Assembly (NCBI GenBank): GCA_041394725.1
Contig: JAWKHR010000019.1
Location: 52,385-116,384 of the forward strand
Source: JAWKHR01 sp041394725
Lineage (GTDB): Bacteria; Acidobacteriota; Vicinamibacteria; Vicinamibacterales; SCN-69-37
DNA: 64,000 nucleotides
Reading direction: 5' to 3'
The position numbers and the translations under genes were made by a program. This document shows positions 8,842-17,548 of this stretch, piece by piece. Under the pieces are notes generated by a model. It was not told the DNA's origin. It searched no databases and saw only the letters and a list, made by a program, of their open reading frames with translations. Position 1 is the stretch's first letter; each line of letters starts with the position of its first letter.

Positions 8842-10767
8842 GTGTCGAAGTACACCGCGAAAGACATCACCGTTCTCGAAGGCCTGGAGCCGGTCCGTCG
8901 CCGCCCGGGCATGTACATCGGCGGGGTCGGATCCGCCGGGCTCCATCACCTCGTCTGGGAAATCCTCGACAACGCCGTGGACGAGGCCATGAACGGCCAC
9001 GCGTCGACGATCGCGGTCGCGCTGCACGCCGACGGATCGTCGATGACCGTCCAGGACGACGGGCGCGGCATCCCGGTGGACAAGCACCCGCAGACGAAGA
9101 CCAGCGCGCTCGAGGTCATCTTCACGACGCTCCATGCCGGCGGCAAGTTCGAGGGCCAGAACTACAAGACCGCGGGCGGCCTCCATGGCGTCGGCGCGTC
9201 GGTGGTCAACGCCCTGTCGAAGGAGCTGGTCGCCACGGTGCGTCGCGACGGCTTCACCTGGGAGCAGAAGTACAAGCAGGGCGCGCCGCAGGGCGGCGTG
9301 AAGAAACTGGGTCCGGCGCGCGGCACCGGCACGACCATCTTCTTCCGGCCCGACTCGACGATCTTCCCGAAGACGACGTTCGAGGCCGGCGTCATCCGCG
9401 ACCGCCTCGAGGTCGCGTCCTACCTGCACAAGGGTCTGAAGGTCGTCTTCGAGAACGAGACGGCCACGGGCGACGAGCCGAAGCGCGAGATCTTCCAGCA
9501 CGAGGAGGGCATCGGCGACTACCTCCGGAAGATCCTCGAGGAGCGGAAGGCGAAGCCCGTGCACGAGCAGCCGTTCGCCGTCTCGAAGGAGCACGACGAG
9601 ACGGGGCTGCGGCTCGACTTCGTGGTGCAGTGGACCGAGTCGACCGACGAGCACGTGCGCAGCTACGTCAACGGCATCCCGACCGGATCGGGCGGGACCC
9701 ACGAGAACGGGCTGCGCGCCGGCCTCGGCAAGGCGATCCGCAACTACATCGAGACGCACGGCCTCTCGCCAAAGGGCGTGACGCTGACGGCCGACGACCT
9801 GCGCGAGGGCATGGTCGGCGTGCTCAGCATCTTCATCAAGGAGCCGCAGTTCCAGGGGCAGACGAAGGACCGGCTGAACAACCCCGAGGTGACGGCGATC
9901 GTGGACTCGATGGTGCGGCCGGCCCTCGAGCACTGGCTGAACCACAACCGGACGACGGCCGAGGCGATCATCGCGCGGATCATCCTGGCGGCGCGGGCGC
10001 GCGAGGCGAGCCGCGCGGCGCAGGCCGAGGTGACGCGCAAGACCGCGACCTCGCAGCGGCTCACCCTGCCCGGCAAGCTCAGCGACTGCAGCATGCCCGG
10101 ACGCGAGGGCTCCGAGATCTTCATCGTCGAGGGCGACTCGGCCGGCGGGTCGGCCAAGCAGGGGCGCGACCGCGCGCGGCAGGCGATCCTGCCGCTCCGC
10201 GGCAAGGTGATGAACGCCGAGAGCGCGTCGCTGGCCAAGGTGCTCGAGAACAAGGAGCTGTCCGACGTCGTCACCGCGCTCGGGTGCGGCATCGGCAAGT
10301 CGTTCGACCTCGGCCGCCTGCGCTACGGCCGCGTCATCATCCTGGCCGACGCCGATTCGGACGGCCACCACATCGCCACGCTGCTCCTGACGTTCTTCTA
10401 CCGGCACCTGCCGCAGCTCATCACCGCGGGCCGGGTTTATCTCGCGCAGCCGCCGCTCTACCGGATCGACATCGGCAAGGAGACGCACTGGGCGCTCGAC
10501 GAGGACCAGAAGACCGCGATCCTCCAGCGGTCGGGCAACGGCCGGGGCAAGGTCGAGATCACCCGGTTCAAGGGCCTCGGCGAGATGATGCCGAAGGTGC
10601 TCTGGGAGACCACGCTCAACCCGCGCACGCGGCGGCTGCTCCGCGTCCGGATCGAGGACCAGATCGCGACCGACCGCATCATCAACGAGCTGATGGGCAA
10701 GGATCCTTCGGCGCGCTTCCGGTTCATCATGGAGCGCGCGGAGGACGCCGAGGCGCTCGACGTGTGA
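8842..10767 (+). CDS. Type IIA DNA topoisomerase subunit B (GyrB/ParE family)
   Basis: ATPase subunit of gyrase or topoisomerase IV, 641 aa from GTG 8842. GHKL ATPase motifs: EILDNAVDEA, DDGRGIPVDKHP, and GGLHGVGASVVNALS with the Walker-like glycine loop. The transducer domain contains YVNGIPTGSGGTHENG. The TOPRIM domain has EIFIVEGDSAGGSAKQGRDR and ADADSDGHHI, and the C-terminus is LMGKDPSARFRFIMERA. The EVIFTTLHAGGKF block and the RFRFIMERA end look more ParE-like, but I cannot separate GyrB from ParE by eye. No A subunit or dnaA/recF neighbour is present. Its stop overlaps the ATG of the channel gene. Confidence 0.93.
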   Translation: MSKYTAKDITVLEGLEPVRRRPGMYIGGVGSAGLHHLVWEILDNAVDEAMNGHASTIAVALHADGSSMTVQDDGRGIPVDKHPQTKTSALEVIFTTLHAGGKFEGQNYKTAGGLHGVGASVVNALSKELVATVRRDGFTWEQKYKQGAPQGGVKKLGPARGTGTTIFFRPDSTIFPKTTFEAGVIRDRLEVASYLHKGLKVVFENETATGDEPKREIFQHEEGIGDYLRKILEERKAKPVHEQPFAVSKEHDETGLRLDFVVQWTESTDEHVRSYVNGIPTGSGGTHENGLRAGLGKAIRNYIETHGLSPKGVTLTADDLREGMVGVLSIFIKEPQFQGQTKDRLNNPEVTAIVDSMVRPALEHWLNHNRTTAEAIIARIILAARAREASRAAQAEVTRKTATSQRLTLPGKLSDCSMPGREGSEIFIVEGDSAGGSAKQGRDRARQAILPLRGKVMNAESASLAKVLENKELSDVVTALGCGIGKSFDLGRLRYGRVIILADADSDGHHIATLLLTFFYRHLPQLITAGRVYLAQPPLYRIDIGKETHWALDEDQKTAILQRSGNGRGKVEITRFKGLGEMMPKVLWETTLNPRTRRLLRVRIEDQIATDRIINELMGKDPSARFRFIMERAEDAEALDV

Positions 10768-11588
10768 TGGGGCGCACGTCCCGCTGGCGGACGACGCTGT
10801 ACGTCGTCATCTTCGGGCACGACACGCCCGCCGGCAAGGCCTTCGACGTCGCGCTCATCGTCAGCATCGTGGCGAGCGTGCTCGCCGTGATGGCCGACTC
10901 GGTCGGCTCGGTGCACGCCCGGTGGGGGCCAGAGCTCCACGCACTCGAGTGGCTGTTCACCGGCCTGTTCACGGTCGAGTACGTCCTGCGCCTGTACTGC
11001 GCCCCGCGCCGCGCGGCGTACGCGCGCAGCTTCTTCGGGATCGTGGACCTGACGTCGATCCTGCCGACCTATCTCAGCCTGGTCCTGCCCGGCACCCAGT
11101 ACTTGCAGGTCATCCGCGTGCTGCGGGTGCTGCGGGTGTTCCGTGTGCTCAAGCTCGTGGAGTACATCGGCGAGGCGGACGTGTTGCTGGTGGCGATCCG
11201 CAACAGCCGGCGTAAGCTGTCCGTCTTCATCGCCACCGTGCTCGCCGCGGCCGTGGTGCTCGGCACGGCGATGTACCTCGTCGAGGGCTCGACGCACGGG
11301 TTCACCAGCATCCCGCAGTCGATCTACTGGACGATCGTCACCATCACGACGGTGGGCTACGGCGACATCGCCCCGGAGACGCCGGTGGGGCAGGCCCTGG
11401 CGTCGGTCATCATGCTGCTGGGCTATGCGATCGTCGCCGTGCCGACGGGCATCGTCACCGTGGAACTCGCGCGCGGCAGTCGCGCGGCGGGGCGCGCGCC
11501 GTGCCGGGGGTGTGGCGCGGCCGATCATCAGCCGGATGCGGCGTTCTGCCGGCTGTGCGGGACGCGACTCGAGGGCGTGCAGACGTGA
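10767..11588 (+). CDS. Voltage-gated potassium channel-like protein with C-terminal zinc ribbon
   Basis: 273 aa, ATG overlapping the upstream TGA. Six-helix ion-channel layout: S1 (FDVALIVSIVASVLAVMADS), S2 and S3, a short S4 with arginine every third residue (VIRVLRVLRVFRVLK), a pore helix and the K+ selectivity filter TTVGYGD, then S6. The last ~35 residues hold two CxxC pairs (CRGCG...CRLCG) that predict a zinc ribbon facing the cytoplasm, an uncommon addition to KvAP-like channels. Coupling to a topoisomerase gene has no obvious functional reason. Confidence 0.92.
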   Translation: MGRTSRWRTTLYVVIFGHDTPAGKAFDVALIVSIVASVLAVMADSVGSVHARWGPELHALEWLFTGLFTVEYVLRLYCAPRRAAYARSFFGIVDLTSILPTYLSLVLPGTQYLQVIRVLRVLRVFRVLKLVEYIGEADVLLVAIRNSRRKLSVFIATVLAAAVVLGTAMYLVEGSTHGFTSIPQSIYWTIVTITTVGYGDIAPETPVGQALASVIMLLGYAIVAVPTGIVTVELARGSRAAGRAPCRGCGAADHQPDAAFCRLCGTRLEGVQT

Positions 11589-12844
11589 CGACATGGTCAG
11601 GGGCTGTGGTCGGGTTGCTCGGGCTGATGGCCTCGCCGCTCGTCCTCGTGACCGGACCAGCGCCTCGCGACACCGAGGCGGCGCGGTGGCAGGCGCCGTG
11701 TTCCGCGAACGCGCGCTATTCCGGACCGCCGCAGCGGGCGGCGCCGGCGGCGGTGTGGGAGCGTGACTTCGCACGCCCCGTCGACGGCGCCCTGCCGGAC
11801 CGGCTGGTGGTGGCGCTCGACCGCACCCTGGATGGCATTCTCGCGCGCGTGCCTGCCGCCAGCGTCGCCGTGGCGATTCCGGGCCAGGGCGTGTGGTCGC
11901 GGACGCGCGGCCTCGCGCGGCGCGATCCGCCGGCGCCCGTCGTCGAGGGACAGCGGTTCCAGGCCGCCAGCACGACCAAGACGTTCACCGCGTCCGTCGT
12001 CCTGCAACTCGTGCAGGAGGGCCGGTTGCGGCTGGATGAGACCGTGGACCGGTGGTTTCCGTCGGTGCCGAACGCGCGCGTGACGACCATCGACATGCTG
12101 CTCCGTCACCAGAGCGGACTGGTCAGCTTCAACGCGCTGCCGTCGCTCGGTCCGCAGTACCGTACCGCCGCGGAGGTCATTGCCCTCGCCGCCGAGCAGC
12201 CGCCCCAGTTCTGCCCCGGAACCGCGTGGGCCTACACCAATACGGGCTACGCGATGCTCGGCGTCATCGTCGAACGGATCGAAGGTGCGCCCCTGCACGA
12301 GGTGTTCGCGCGTCGGCTCGTCGGCCCGCTGGGCCTGGTCGACACGGTTCTCCGCAGGCCCGGCGACGGCGTGGCGGTCGTGACCGGCCACGCATCGGGC
12401 CGGCCCGTCCAGGTGGACGATGACTACGGCACGGCCTGGGCGGCGGGCGGCCTTGCGACGACGGCTGTGGACCTCGTGCGGTTCTGGCACGCGTTGTTGT
12501 CCGGCCGCGTGCTGCCCGCGCCGATCGTGCGCGCGATGTTCACCGCGATGTCCCGGATGGTGCCCGACGGCCAGATGTTCTACGGCCGTGGCGTCCAGCT
12601 CTACGACGTGCCGGGTGGACCGGGTCTGATGTTCGGCCACAGCGGTGGCATCGCCGGCTTCACGAGCGTGACGGCCTATGTCGCTGCCGACGATCTCTAC
12701 GTGGCCGTACTCTTCAACGACAAGGACGTCCCGGCCGAGGCTGGCCTCTGGGCCCTGGTCCGGGCCGTGCGTGAGTACCGGGCGTCGACGGGCGGATTGG
12801 AGCCGGGCATCGGTCGCCCCGAGCTGCCCATGCCGCCGGAGTAG
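11585..12844 (+). CDS. Serine hydrolase, beta-lactamase class C-like
   Basis: I choose GTG 11585, which overlaps the channel stop (GTGA) and gives an N-terminal hydrophobic export signal (SGAVVGLLGLMASPLVLV). The 419-aa product has the penicillin-binding-protein/class C triad: SxxK in AASTTKTFTAS, YxN in AYTNTGYAMLG and HxG in FGHSGGIAGF. Family members are periplasmic or exported peptidases, esterases or beta-lactamases. Which activity applies here is not shown, and resistance should not be assumed. Confidence 0.85.
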   Translation: MTTWSGAVVGLLGLMASPLVLVTGPAPRDTEAARWQAPCSANARYSGPPQRAAPAAVWERDFARPVDGALPDRLVVALDRTLDGILARVPAASVAVAIPGQGVWSRTRGLARRDPPAPVVEGQRFQAASTTKTFTASVVLQLVQEGRLRLDETVDRWFPSVPNARVTTIDMLLRHQSGLVSFNALPSLGPQYRTAAEVIALAAEQPPQFCPGTAWAYTNTGYAMLGVIVERIEGAPLHEVFARRLVGPLGLVDTVLRRPGDGVAVVTGHASGRPVQVDDDYGTAWAAGGLATTAVDLVRFWHALLSGRVLPAPIVRAMFTAMSRMVPDGQMFYGRGVQLYDVPGGPGLMFGHSGGIAGFTSVTAYVAADDLYVAVLFNDKDVPAEAGLWALVRAVREYRASTGGLEPGIGRPELPMPPE

Positions 12845-12900
12845 ACTGAGGCATGCCGCCCGCCCGTCCGACCGCGACCTCGTCGATCACCCATGCCTGA
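12842..12900 (+). promoter_or_regulatory. Putative promoter plus 15-codon leader ORF
   Basis: TAGACT at 12842-12847 lies 5 nt before an ATG at 12853. That ATG opens a 15-codon frame (MPPARPTATSSITHA) whose TGA (12898-12900) overlaps the first codons of the next gene (ATG 12893). This arrangement could couple translation of the leader and the gene. It may equally be a chance frame. Confidence 0.3.
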
Positions 12901-13150
12901 CTGGCTGCCCTACGTCATCGTCTTCGTCGCCGGCTGGGTCATCGGCCGGCTCACCGGCCGGAGCGACGGCGCGCCGCGGATTCCGGATCCGCCGCTGCGG
13001 CCGCTGCCGGACCACGCGCTGGCCGAGATTCAGACCTTGATGCGTGAGGGGAAGAAGATCGACGCGATCAAGGTGTACCGCATGCACACCGGCGGTGGTC
13101 TCAAGGTCTCGAAGGAGGCCGTCGAGGCGATTCAGGAGCGGATGGGGTGA
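12893..13150 (+). CDS. Small membrane-anchored protein with ribosomal L7/L12 C-terminal-like domain
   Basis: 85 aa. Residues 1-20 (DWLPYVIVFVAGWVIGRL) form one transmembrane helix. After a Pro-rich linker, residues ~42-85 (EIQTLMREGKKIDAIKVYR, then GGGLKVSKEAVEAI) match the helix-strand pattern of the L7/L12 C-terminal fold, including the GKKIxAIKxYR signature. The family occurs as small uncharacterised proteins. Its GTG/TGA junction with the next ORF at 13147 indicates co-translation. Confidence 0.75.
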   Translation: MPDWLPYVIVFVAGWVIGRLTGRSDGAPRIPDPPLRPLPDHALAEIQTLMREGKKIDAIKVYRMHTGGGLKVSKEAVEAIQERMG

Positions 13151-13566
13151 CCGGCGAAGTGCGGAAGGCGGATCCGCAGGCGCGGCGGTCCGCCCTGCGG
13201 TTCCTGGCGGCCTTCACCGTCCTGGGCGCCGTGGCGATCGTCGTGATCGGCCGGCTCAGGCCGGCGGCCGAGAACTGGGTCGAGCACGATCCGGGATCGC
13301 GCCTGAGCGCGATGCTGATCATCCTCGGCCTGATCACCGCGCTGCCGCTGCTCGGACTGGCGGCGTCGCTCTGGCACCTCGGCACGCGGGTCGTGGCGAC
13401 GGCGCAGTTCCCGCCGCCGGGCCGGCGCGTCACGAGGGACACGCGGCTCCTGACCGGCGACGCGGCCCGCCGCCGCGGCCGCCTCGCGCAGGGCTTTGCC
13501 CTGTTCTTCGGCGTGGCGGCCGTCGGGCTCGCCACGATCCTCTGGCGGCTGGCCGCGCTCTGGTGA
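13147..13566 (+). CDS. Hypothetical membrane protein
   Basis: 139 aa, GTG start overlapping the upstream stop. There are three hydrophobic segments (FLAAFTVLGAVAIVVIG, MLIILGLITALPLLGLAAS and GFALFFGVAAVGLATILW) separated by basic loops. I do not recognise a family. The overlap with the L7/L12-like gene suggests that the two are made together. Confidence 0.6.
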   Translation: MTGEVRKADPQARRSALRFLAAFTVLGAVAIVVIGRLRPAAENWVEHDPGSRLSAMLIILGLITALPLLGLAASLWHLGTRVVATAQFPPPGRRVTRDTRLLTGDAARRRGRLAQGFALFFGVAAVGLATILWRLAALW

Positions 13567-13654
13567 CGCGCACCGGCCGCGACGCCTGACGTTCGAGACA
13601 CGAGACGCGAAACGCCGGATCGCCGATCCTGATCCGGACCCCTGGAGAGGTTCG

Positions 13655-14176
13655 ATGGCCCAGCTGGTTCCCGACCGCACCGAAGCCGCCGAGTACTACT
13701 TCACCTATATCGATCTGGTCCGCCTCGGACCGGGGCAGGACGTCCGCGACGTGCTGGCCGCGCAGCGCGACGAGCTGCTCGCGGCCTTCGCGGGCATCTC
13801 GGAGGAGCGGTCGCGGCACCGCTACGCGCCGGGCAAGTGGAGCATTCGCGAGGTGCTCAACCACATCAACGACACCGAGCGCGTCTTCGGGTTCCGGGCG
13901 TTCTGGTTCGGCCGCGGGTTCGACGCGCCGATGCCCGGCTTCGATCAGGATCCTGCGGTTCAGGCCTCGGGTGCGGCCGATCGGTCCTGGGCGAGTCACG
14001 TCGAGGAGTTCCGCGCCGTGCGCGAGTCCACGATCGCGCTGTTCCGGAACCTGCCTGCCGACGCGTGGTCGCGCCGCGGCGTGGCCAGCGGACATCCGGT
14101 CACGGTCCGGGCCCTGGCCTTCATGGTGGCCGGCCACGCGGCGCATCACCGCCGGATTCTGGACGAGCGGTATTAG
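13655..14176 (+). CDS. DinB family protein
   Basis: 173 aa from ATG 13655, preceded by a good SD (GGAGAGG). Four-helix DinB_2 fold with the metal-binding histidine pattern: KWSIREVLNHINDTERVFGFR in the first half and VAGHAAHHRRILDERY at the C-terminus. Members are putative metal-dependent thiol transferases or stress proteins of mostly unknown function. It is followed immediately by the GGGGTCAG palindrome at 14176. Confidence 0.85.
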   Translation: MAQLVPDRTEAAEYYFTYIDLVRLGPGQDVRDVLAAQRDELLAAFAGISEERSRHRYAPGKWSIREVLNHINDTERVFGFRAFWFGRGFDAPMPGFDQDPAVQASGAADRSWASHVEEFRAVRESTIALFRNLPADAWSRRGVASGHPVTVRALAFMVAGHAAHHRRILDERY

Positions 14177-14193
14177 GGGTCAGACCTGACCCC
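14176..14193. repeat. GGGGTCAG palindromic repeat (REP-like)
   Basis: GGGGTCAGACCTGACCCC: 8-bp arms around AC. GGGGTCAGG is also the outer end of the large palindrome at 53060-53199 and of the copies at 18895 and 29924, so this looks like two outer ends of that family joined head to head. It begins on the stop codon region of the DinB gene. Confidence 0.65.
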
Positions 14194-14220
14194 CGACTGG
14201 CGCGGGCTCCAGACCCGCGC

Positions 14221-14233
14221 TAGGCTTCCCGGC
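14221..14233 (+). promoter_or_regulatory. Putative leaderless promoter (TAGGCT) of the D-aminoacylase-like gene
   Basis: TAGGCT at 14221-14226 is 7 nt before ATG 14234, identical in hexamer and spacing to the site before the methyltransferase at 4819. No SD is present. Confidence 0.4.
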
Positions 14234-16012
14234 ATGAGGCCAGCACCCATCGTCCTCGGCGCCGCGGTCGTCGCGGCGGCCGCCGGTGTTCTTGCTGCCG
14301 GGCAGGCACCGTCGCCGCAGTCCTTCGATCTGCTCATCCGCCACGCCCACGTCCTGGACGGGACCGGCAATCCCTGGTTCCCCGCCGACGTCGGCGTCCG
14401 CGACGGTCGCATCGTCGCGGTCGGCCGGCTCGAGGGCGCGACCGCGGCGCGGGAGATCGACGCCACGGGCAAGTACCTCGCGCCCGGCTTCATCGACATC
14501 CACTCGCACGCCGACGACGGGTCGAGTCCGCGCGGCGGGTTCCGGGACGAGAACCCGCGGATCCGCGCGGCGCCCAACCTCGTCACGCAGGGCATCACGA
14601 CGGTCGTCGTCAACCAGGACGGCCGGTCGCCGTGGCCGATCACGGAGCAGCGCGCGCAGATCGAGCGGAACCACATCGGCCCCAACACGATGCTGCTCGT
14701 CGGGCACGGCGAGGTGCGATCGCAGGTGATGGGCCGCGACACGCAGCGGCCCGCGACCGACGAGGAGATCGCGAAGATGCGTGTGCTCGTCCGACAGGCG
14801 CTGTCCGAGGGCGCCGTCGGGATGTCGGCCGGCCTCGAGTACGAGCCGGGTCGCTGGAGCACGACCGCCGAGCTGGTCGAGCTGGCGAAGGAGCTGCCGG
14901 CCGTGGGCGGCGTGTACATCTCACACGAACGCAGCGAGGGCAGCGACCCGCTCTGGTACGTGCCCAGCCAGGACGGTCCCGGTCCGCCGACGCTGCTCGA
15001 CGCGGTGCGTGAGACGATCGAGATCGGCGAGCGTACGGGCGCGCGCGTGGTCGCCTCGCACCTGAAGGCGAAAGGCGCGAACTACTGGGGGTCGGCCGCC
15101 GCGGCAGTCAGCCTGATCCAGCGGGCCCGTGATCGCGGCGTGGACGTCTGGGCCGACCAGTACCCGTATCCGACGAGCGGCACGGACGGATCGACCGTGC
15201 TGATTCCGTCCTGGGCGAACCGCGGCGCTGGCGGCGGCCGCGCCGCACGCGGTGGCGGCGGTCGCGGGCGCGGCGCCGGGGCGGGCGGAGCGGGAGCCGG
15301 GGCTGCCGGTGCTGCGCAGGCCACGCCGGCCAACCCGCGCGCTGATGCCCTGCGCGCGACGCTCGCCGATCCGGCGAAGGCCGCCGATCTGCGGTCCGAC
15401 ATCGCGCACGAGATCGCGCGTCGCGGCGGCGCGGACAACGTGGTCGTCTACGAGTACACGGACCAGGCGCTCTACGGCAAGACGCTCGCCGAGATCGCGC
15501 GGCTCTGGCGCGTGGATCCGGTCGAGGCCGCGATCCAGATCCAGCTGGAGGGCCTGCCCAACCGGAACGGCGGCGCCCGCATGCGCGGCTTCTCGATGTC
15601 GGAGGACGACCTGGAGCTGATCGCGAAGCAGCCCTGGGTTGCCACGTCCACCGACGCCGGGATCGCGCTGCTCGACGGTCCGCCCTCCACGCACGCGCGG
15701 TTCTACGGCAGCTTCCCGCGCAAGATCCGCCACTACGCGCTCGACCGCGGCGCGATCACGCTCGAAGCCGCCATCCGTGCGTCCACGTCGCTCCCGGCGC
15801 AAATCATGGGGTTGACCGACCGTGGCCAGGTCCGGACCGGCATGGCCGCCGATCTGGTGATCTTCGACCTCGACACGGTTCGGGACAAGGCGACGTTCTT
15901 CGAGCCGCACCGGTACTCGGAAGGGGTCGAATACGTGTTCGTCAATGGCATCGCCGTCGTTGACGCCTCGACAGTCACGTGGGCGCTGCCGGGAAGAGTA
16001 CTGGTGAGGTAA
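14234..16012 (+). CDS. Exported amidohydrolase, N-acyl-D-amino-acid deacylase (D-aminoacylase) type
   Basis: 592 aa with a Sec-type signal (residues 1-23, ending AAGVLAAGQA). Amidohydro_3 metalloenzyme: the FDLLIRHAHVLDGTGNPWF start is typical of D-aminoacylases. Metal site HxH in PGFIDIHSHADDG, further ligands in VASHLKAKG, and catalytic Asp in STDAGIALLDG. It would hydrolyse N-acyl-D-amino acids or D-dipeptides in the periplasm. A low-complexity Gly/Arg/Ala insert (residues ~333-372) breaks the barrel region and looks like a late expansion. A DadA-like oxidase 1.5 kb downstream could use the released D-amino acids (inference). Confidence 0.88.
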   Translation: MRPAPIVLGAAVVAAAAGVLAAGQAPSPQSFDLLIRHAHVLDGTGNPWFPADVGVRDGRIVAVGRLEGATAAREIDATGKYLAPGFIDIHSHADDGSSPRGGFRDENPRIRAAPNLVTQGITTVVVNQDGRSPWPITEQRAQIERNHIGPNTMLLVGHGEVRSQVMGRDTQRPATDEEIAKMRVLVRQALSEGAVGMSAGLEYEPGRWSTTAELVELAKELPAVGGVYISHERSEGSDPLWYVPSQDGPGPPTLLDAVRETIEIGERTGARVVASHLKAKGANYWGSAAAAVSLIQRARDRGVDVWADQYPYPTSGTDGSTVLIPSWANRGAGGGRAARGGGGRGRGAGAGGAGAGAAGAAQATPANPRADALRATLADPAKAADLRSDIAHEIARRGGADNVVVYEYTDQALYGKTLAEIARLWRVDPVEAAIQIQLEGLPNRNGGARMRGFSMSEDDLELIAKQPWVATSTDAGIALLDGPPSTHARFYGSFPRKIRHYALDRGAITLEAAIRASTSLPAQIMGLTDRGQVRTGMAADLVIFDLDTVRDKATFFEPHRYSEGVEYVFVNGIAVVDASTVTWALPGRVLVR

Positions 16013-16023
16013 GGCCCTTGCGG

Positions 16024-16055
16024 AACTTCGAAGTTCGAAGTTCGAACTTTGAAGT
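16024..16055. repeat. TTCGAA simple repeat
   Basis: A short run of alternating AACTTCGAAGTT-type palindromes between the amidohydrolase stop and the convergent flavoprotein gene. It can form several overlapping hairpins. The role is unknown; it lacks the T-run of an intrinsic terminator. Confidence 0.6.
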
Positions 16056-16227
16056 CAGGGGGTCGCCGGTCATCGCGGCGACGCAGGGACACCTGATCAT
16101 CGGCCTGAGAGATCCCGACGCCACGCGCCGGCTCTACGCCGACGTGCTCGCCCGTCGGCCGCCTCGCTGACCGGCGAGATCCGGCCCGCCGACCCGTCCG
16201 ACCTGGGCGCCGATCGCCGGCGACCGG

Positions 16228-17457
16228 TTACGGGGCGCCCGCCGCCAGTCCGGCCGATCGACCCGTCGACCAGGCCCACTGGAAGTTGTGGCCGCCGATC
16301 GGCCCGAACGCGTCGAGCACCTCGCCGCAGAAGTAGAGGCCCGGCACCCGCCGGCTCTCGAGCGTCGCGCGGTGCACCTCGTCGAGCGCAACGCCGCCGC
16401 CCGTCACCTCCGCGGTGCGGAATCCCTCGTCCCCGGTCCACGGCAGGGCATAGCCCGCCAGCCGCTCGACGAGCCGCAGGCGCCCCTCGCGCGGGAGCCG
16501 GGCGCACGTCAGGTCGGCGGCGATGCCGGCTTCGTCCACGAGCACCTGCGCGAGCCGCTTCGGCAGGTGGCGCGCGACGACGGTGGAGACGAGCGCCGGG
16601 CCCGGCGCGAGCGCCGCCGTCCACTCCGGCTCCGCCAGCGGCGACCACCGCACGCGCACGGTGGCGGGATCGCCGCCGGTCATCCGGCTGCGCACCGCGA
16701 CGTGCGACACGTCGAGGATCGCCGGTCCGCTGTAGCCGCGATGGGTGAACAGGAAGCCGCCAGCCGATCGCGTGCGCTCGCGCGCCGACCGCGCCTCGAC
16801 CGTGACGTCGAGCGAGATGCCCGACAGCGAGGCATGGATCGCCGGCGACGCGATGAGCGGCGTGAGCGCGGCATACGTCGGATGGACGACGTGGCCGAGC
16901 CGGCGAGCCACGTCGAAGCCGAAGCCGTCGCTTCCGGTCTTCGGCACCGACAGGCCGCCGGTCGCGATGACGACGCGGTCGGCCCGCACGTGGTCGCCGC
17001 TGCCGACCTGGACGACGAAGCCGCCGGCGTCGGGCCGCACGTCGACGACGGGCGTGCCGAACCGGCGCGCGACGCCCCGCGCGTCGGCGAGGGCCACCAG
17101 GCCGTCGCGCACGTCGCGCGCGCGGCCGGACGCGGGAAACAGCTTGCCGGTGTCCGGCTCGAGGATCAGCCGGAGGCCGAGGTCCTCCTCGAAGAAGCGC
17201 CGCTGGTCGCGCAGGGGCCAGGCGGCGAGCATCGATCGGACCAGTCCCCGCGGCGAGTCGCTGACGAACCGATCCGGCGCGGGCTCGGCAGGCAGGACGT
17301 TGCACCGCCCGCCGCCGCTGACGAGGATCTTGCGCCCGCCGTCGGGGGTGCGTTCGAGCAGGGTCACCGCCGCGCCGGCGCCGCGCGCGACGGCCGCGGC
17401 CGTCAACCCGGCGGCGCCTCCGCCGACCACCACGACGTGAGGATGCCCGCCGCGCAC
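16228..17457 (-). CDS. NAD(P)/FAD-dependent oxidoreductase, HI0933/BaiN-like flavoprotein
   Basis: 409 aa from GTG 17457. The dinucleotide-binding motif VVVVGGGAAGLTAAAVARGAG comes right after the start. It is followed by the HI0933-family block GGRKILVSGGGRCNV, then VIATGGLSVPKTGSDGFGFDVA and the C-terminal GLYFCGEVLDAFGPIGGHNFQWAWSTG. The family includes BaiN and uncharacterised 'aminoacetone oxidase-like' enzymes. The substrate is unknown. It is divergent from the DadA-like gene; its upstream ORF extension is rejected because the family starts directly at the GxGxxG strand. Confidence 0.88.
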   Translation of the reverse strand: MRGGHPHVVVVGGGAAGLTAAAVARGAGAAVTLLERTPDGGRKILVSGGGRCNVLPAEPAPDRFVSDSPRGLVRSMLAAWPLRDQRRFFEEDLGLRLILEPDTGKLFPASGRARDVRDGLVALADARGVARRFGTPVVDVRPDAGGFVVQVGSGDHVRADRVVIATGGLSVPKTGSDGFGFDVARRLGHVVHPTYAALTPLIASPAIHASLSGISLDVTVEARSARERTRSAGGFLFTHRGYSGPAILDVSHVAVRSRMTGGDPATVRVRWSPLAEPEWTAALAPGPALVSTVVARHLPKRLAQVLVDEAGIAADLTCARLPREGRLRLVERLAGYALPWTGDEGFRTAEVTGGGVALDEVHRATLESRRVPGLYFCGEVLDAFGPIGGHNFQWAWSTGRSAGLAAGAP

Positions 17458-17548
17458 GGCGTCATCGTACCCCTTGGCGCGCGCCCCGCGCCTGGGGGAA
17501 CATAGACGCCGCGCCGGGGCCGGCCGTCTCCGGCCGTGGCGCCTTCGT

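Noticed and set aside
8842..10767. Replication origin near a gyrB gene
   Set aside because: No dnaA, dnaN or recF and no DnaA-box cluster seen; the subunit may be ParE.
11585..12844. Antibiotic-resistance beta-lactamase
   Set aside because: The SxxK/YxN/HxG pattern is shared by many peptidases and esterases; nothing specific to beta-lactam hydrolysis is visible.
16073..16170. Possible remnant of a VOC/glyoxalase gene (HLIIGLRDPDATRRLYADVL)
   Set aside because: Only ~25 residues resemble a VOC start, with no continuation; too short to call.
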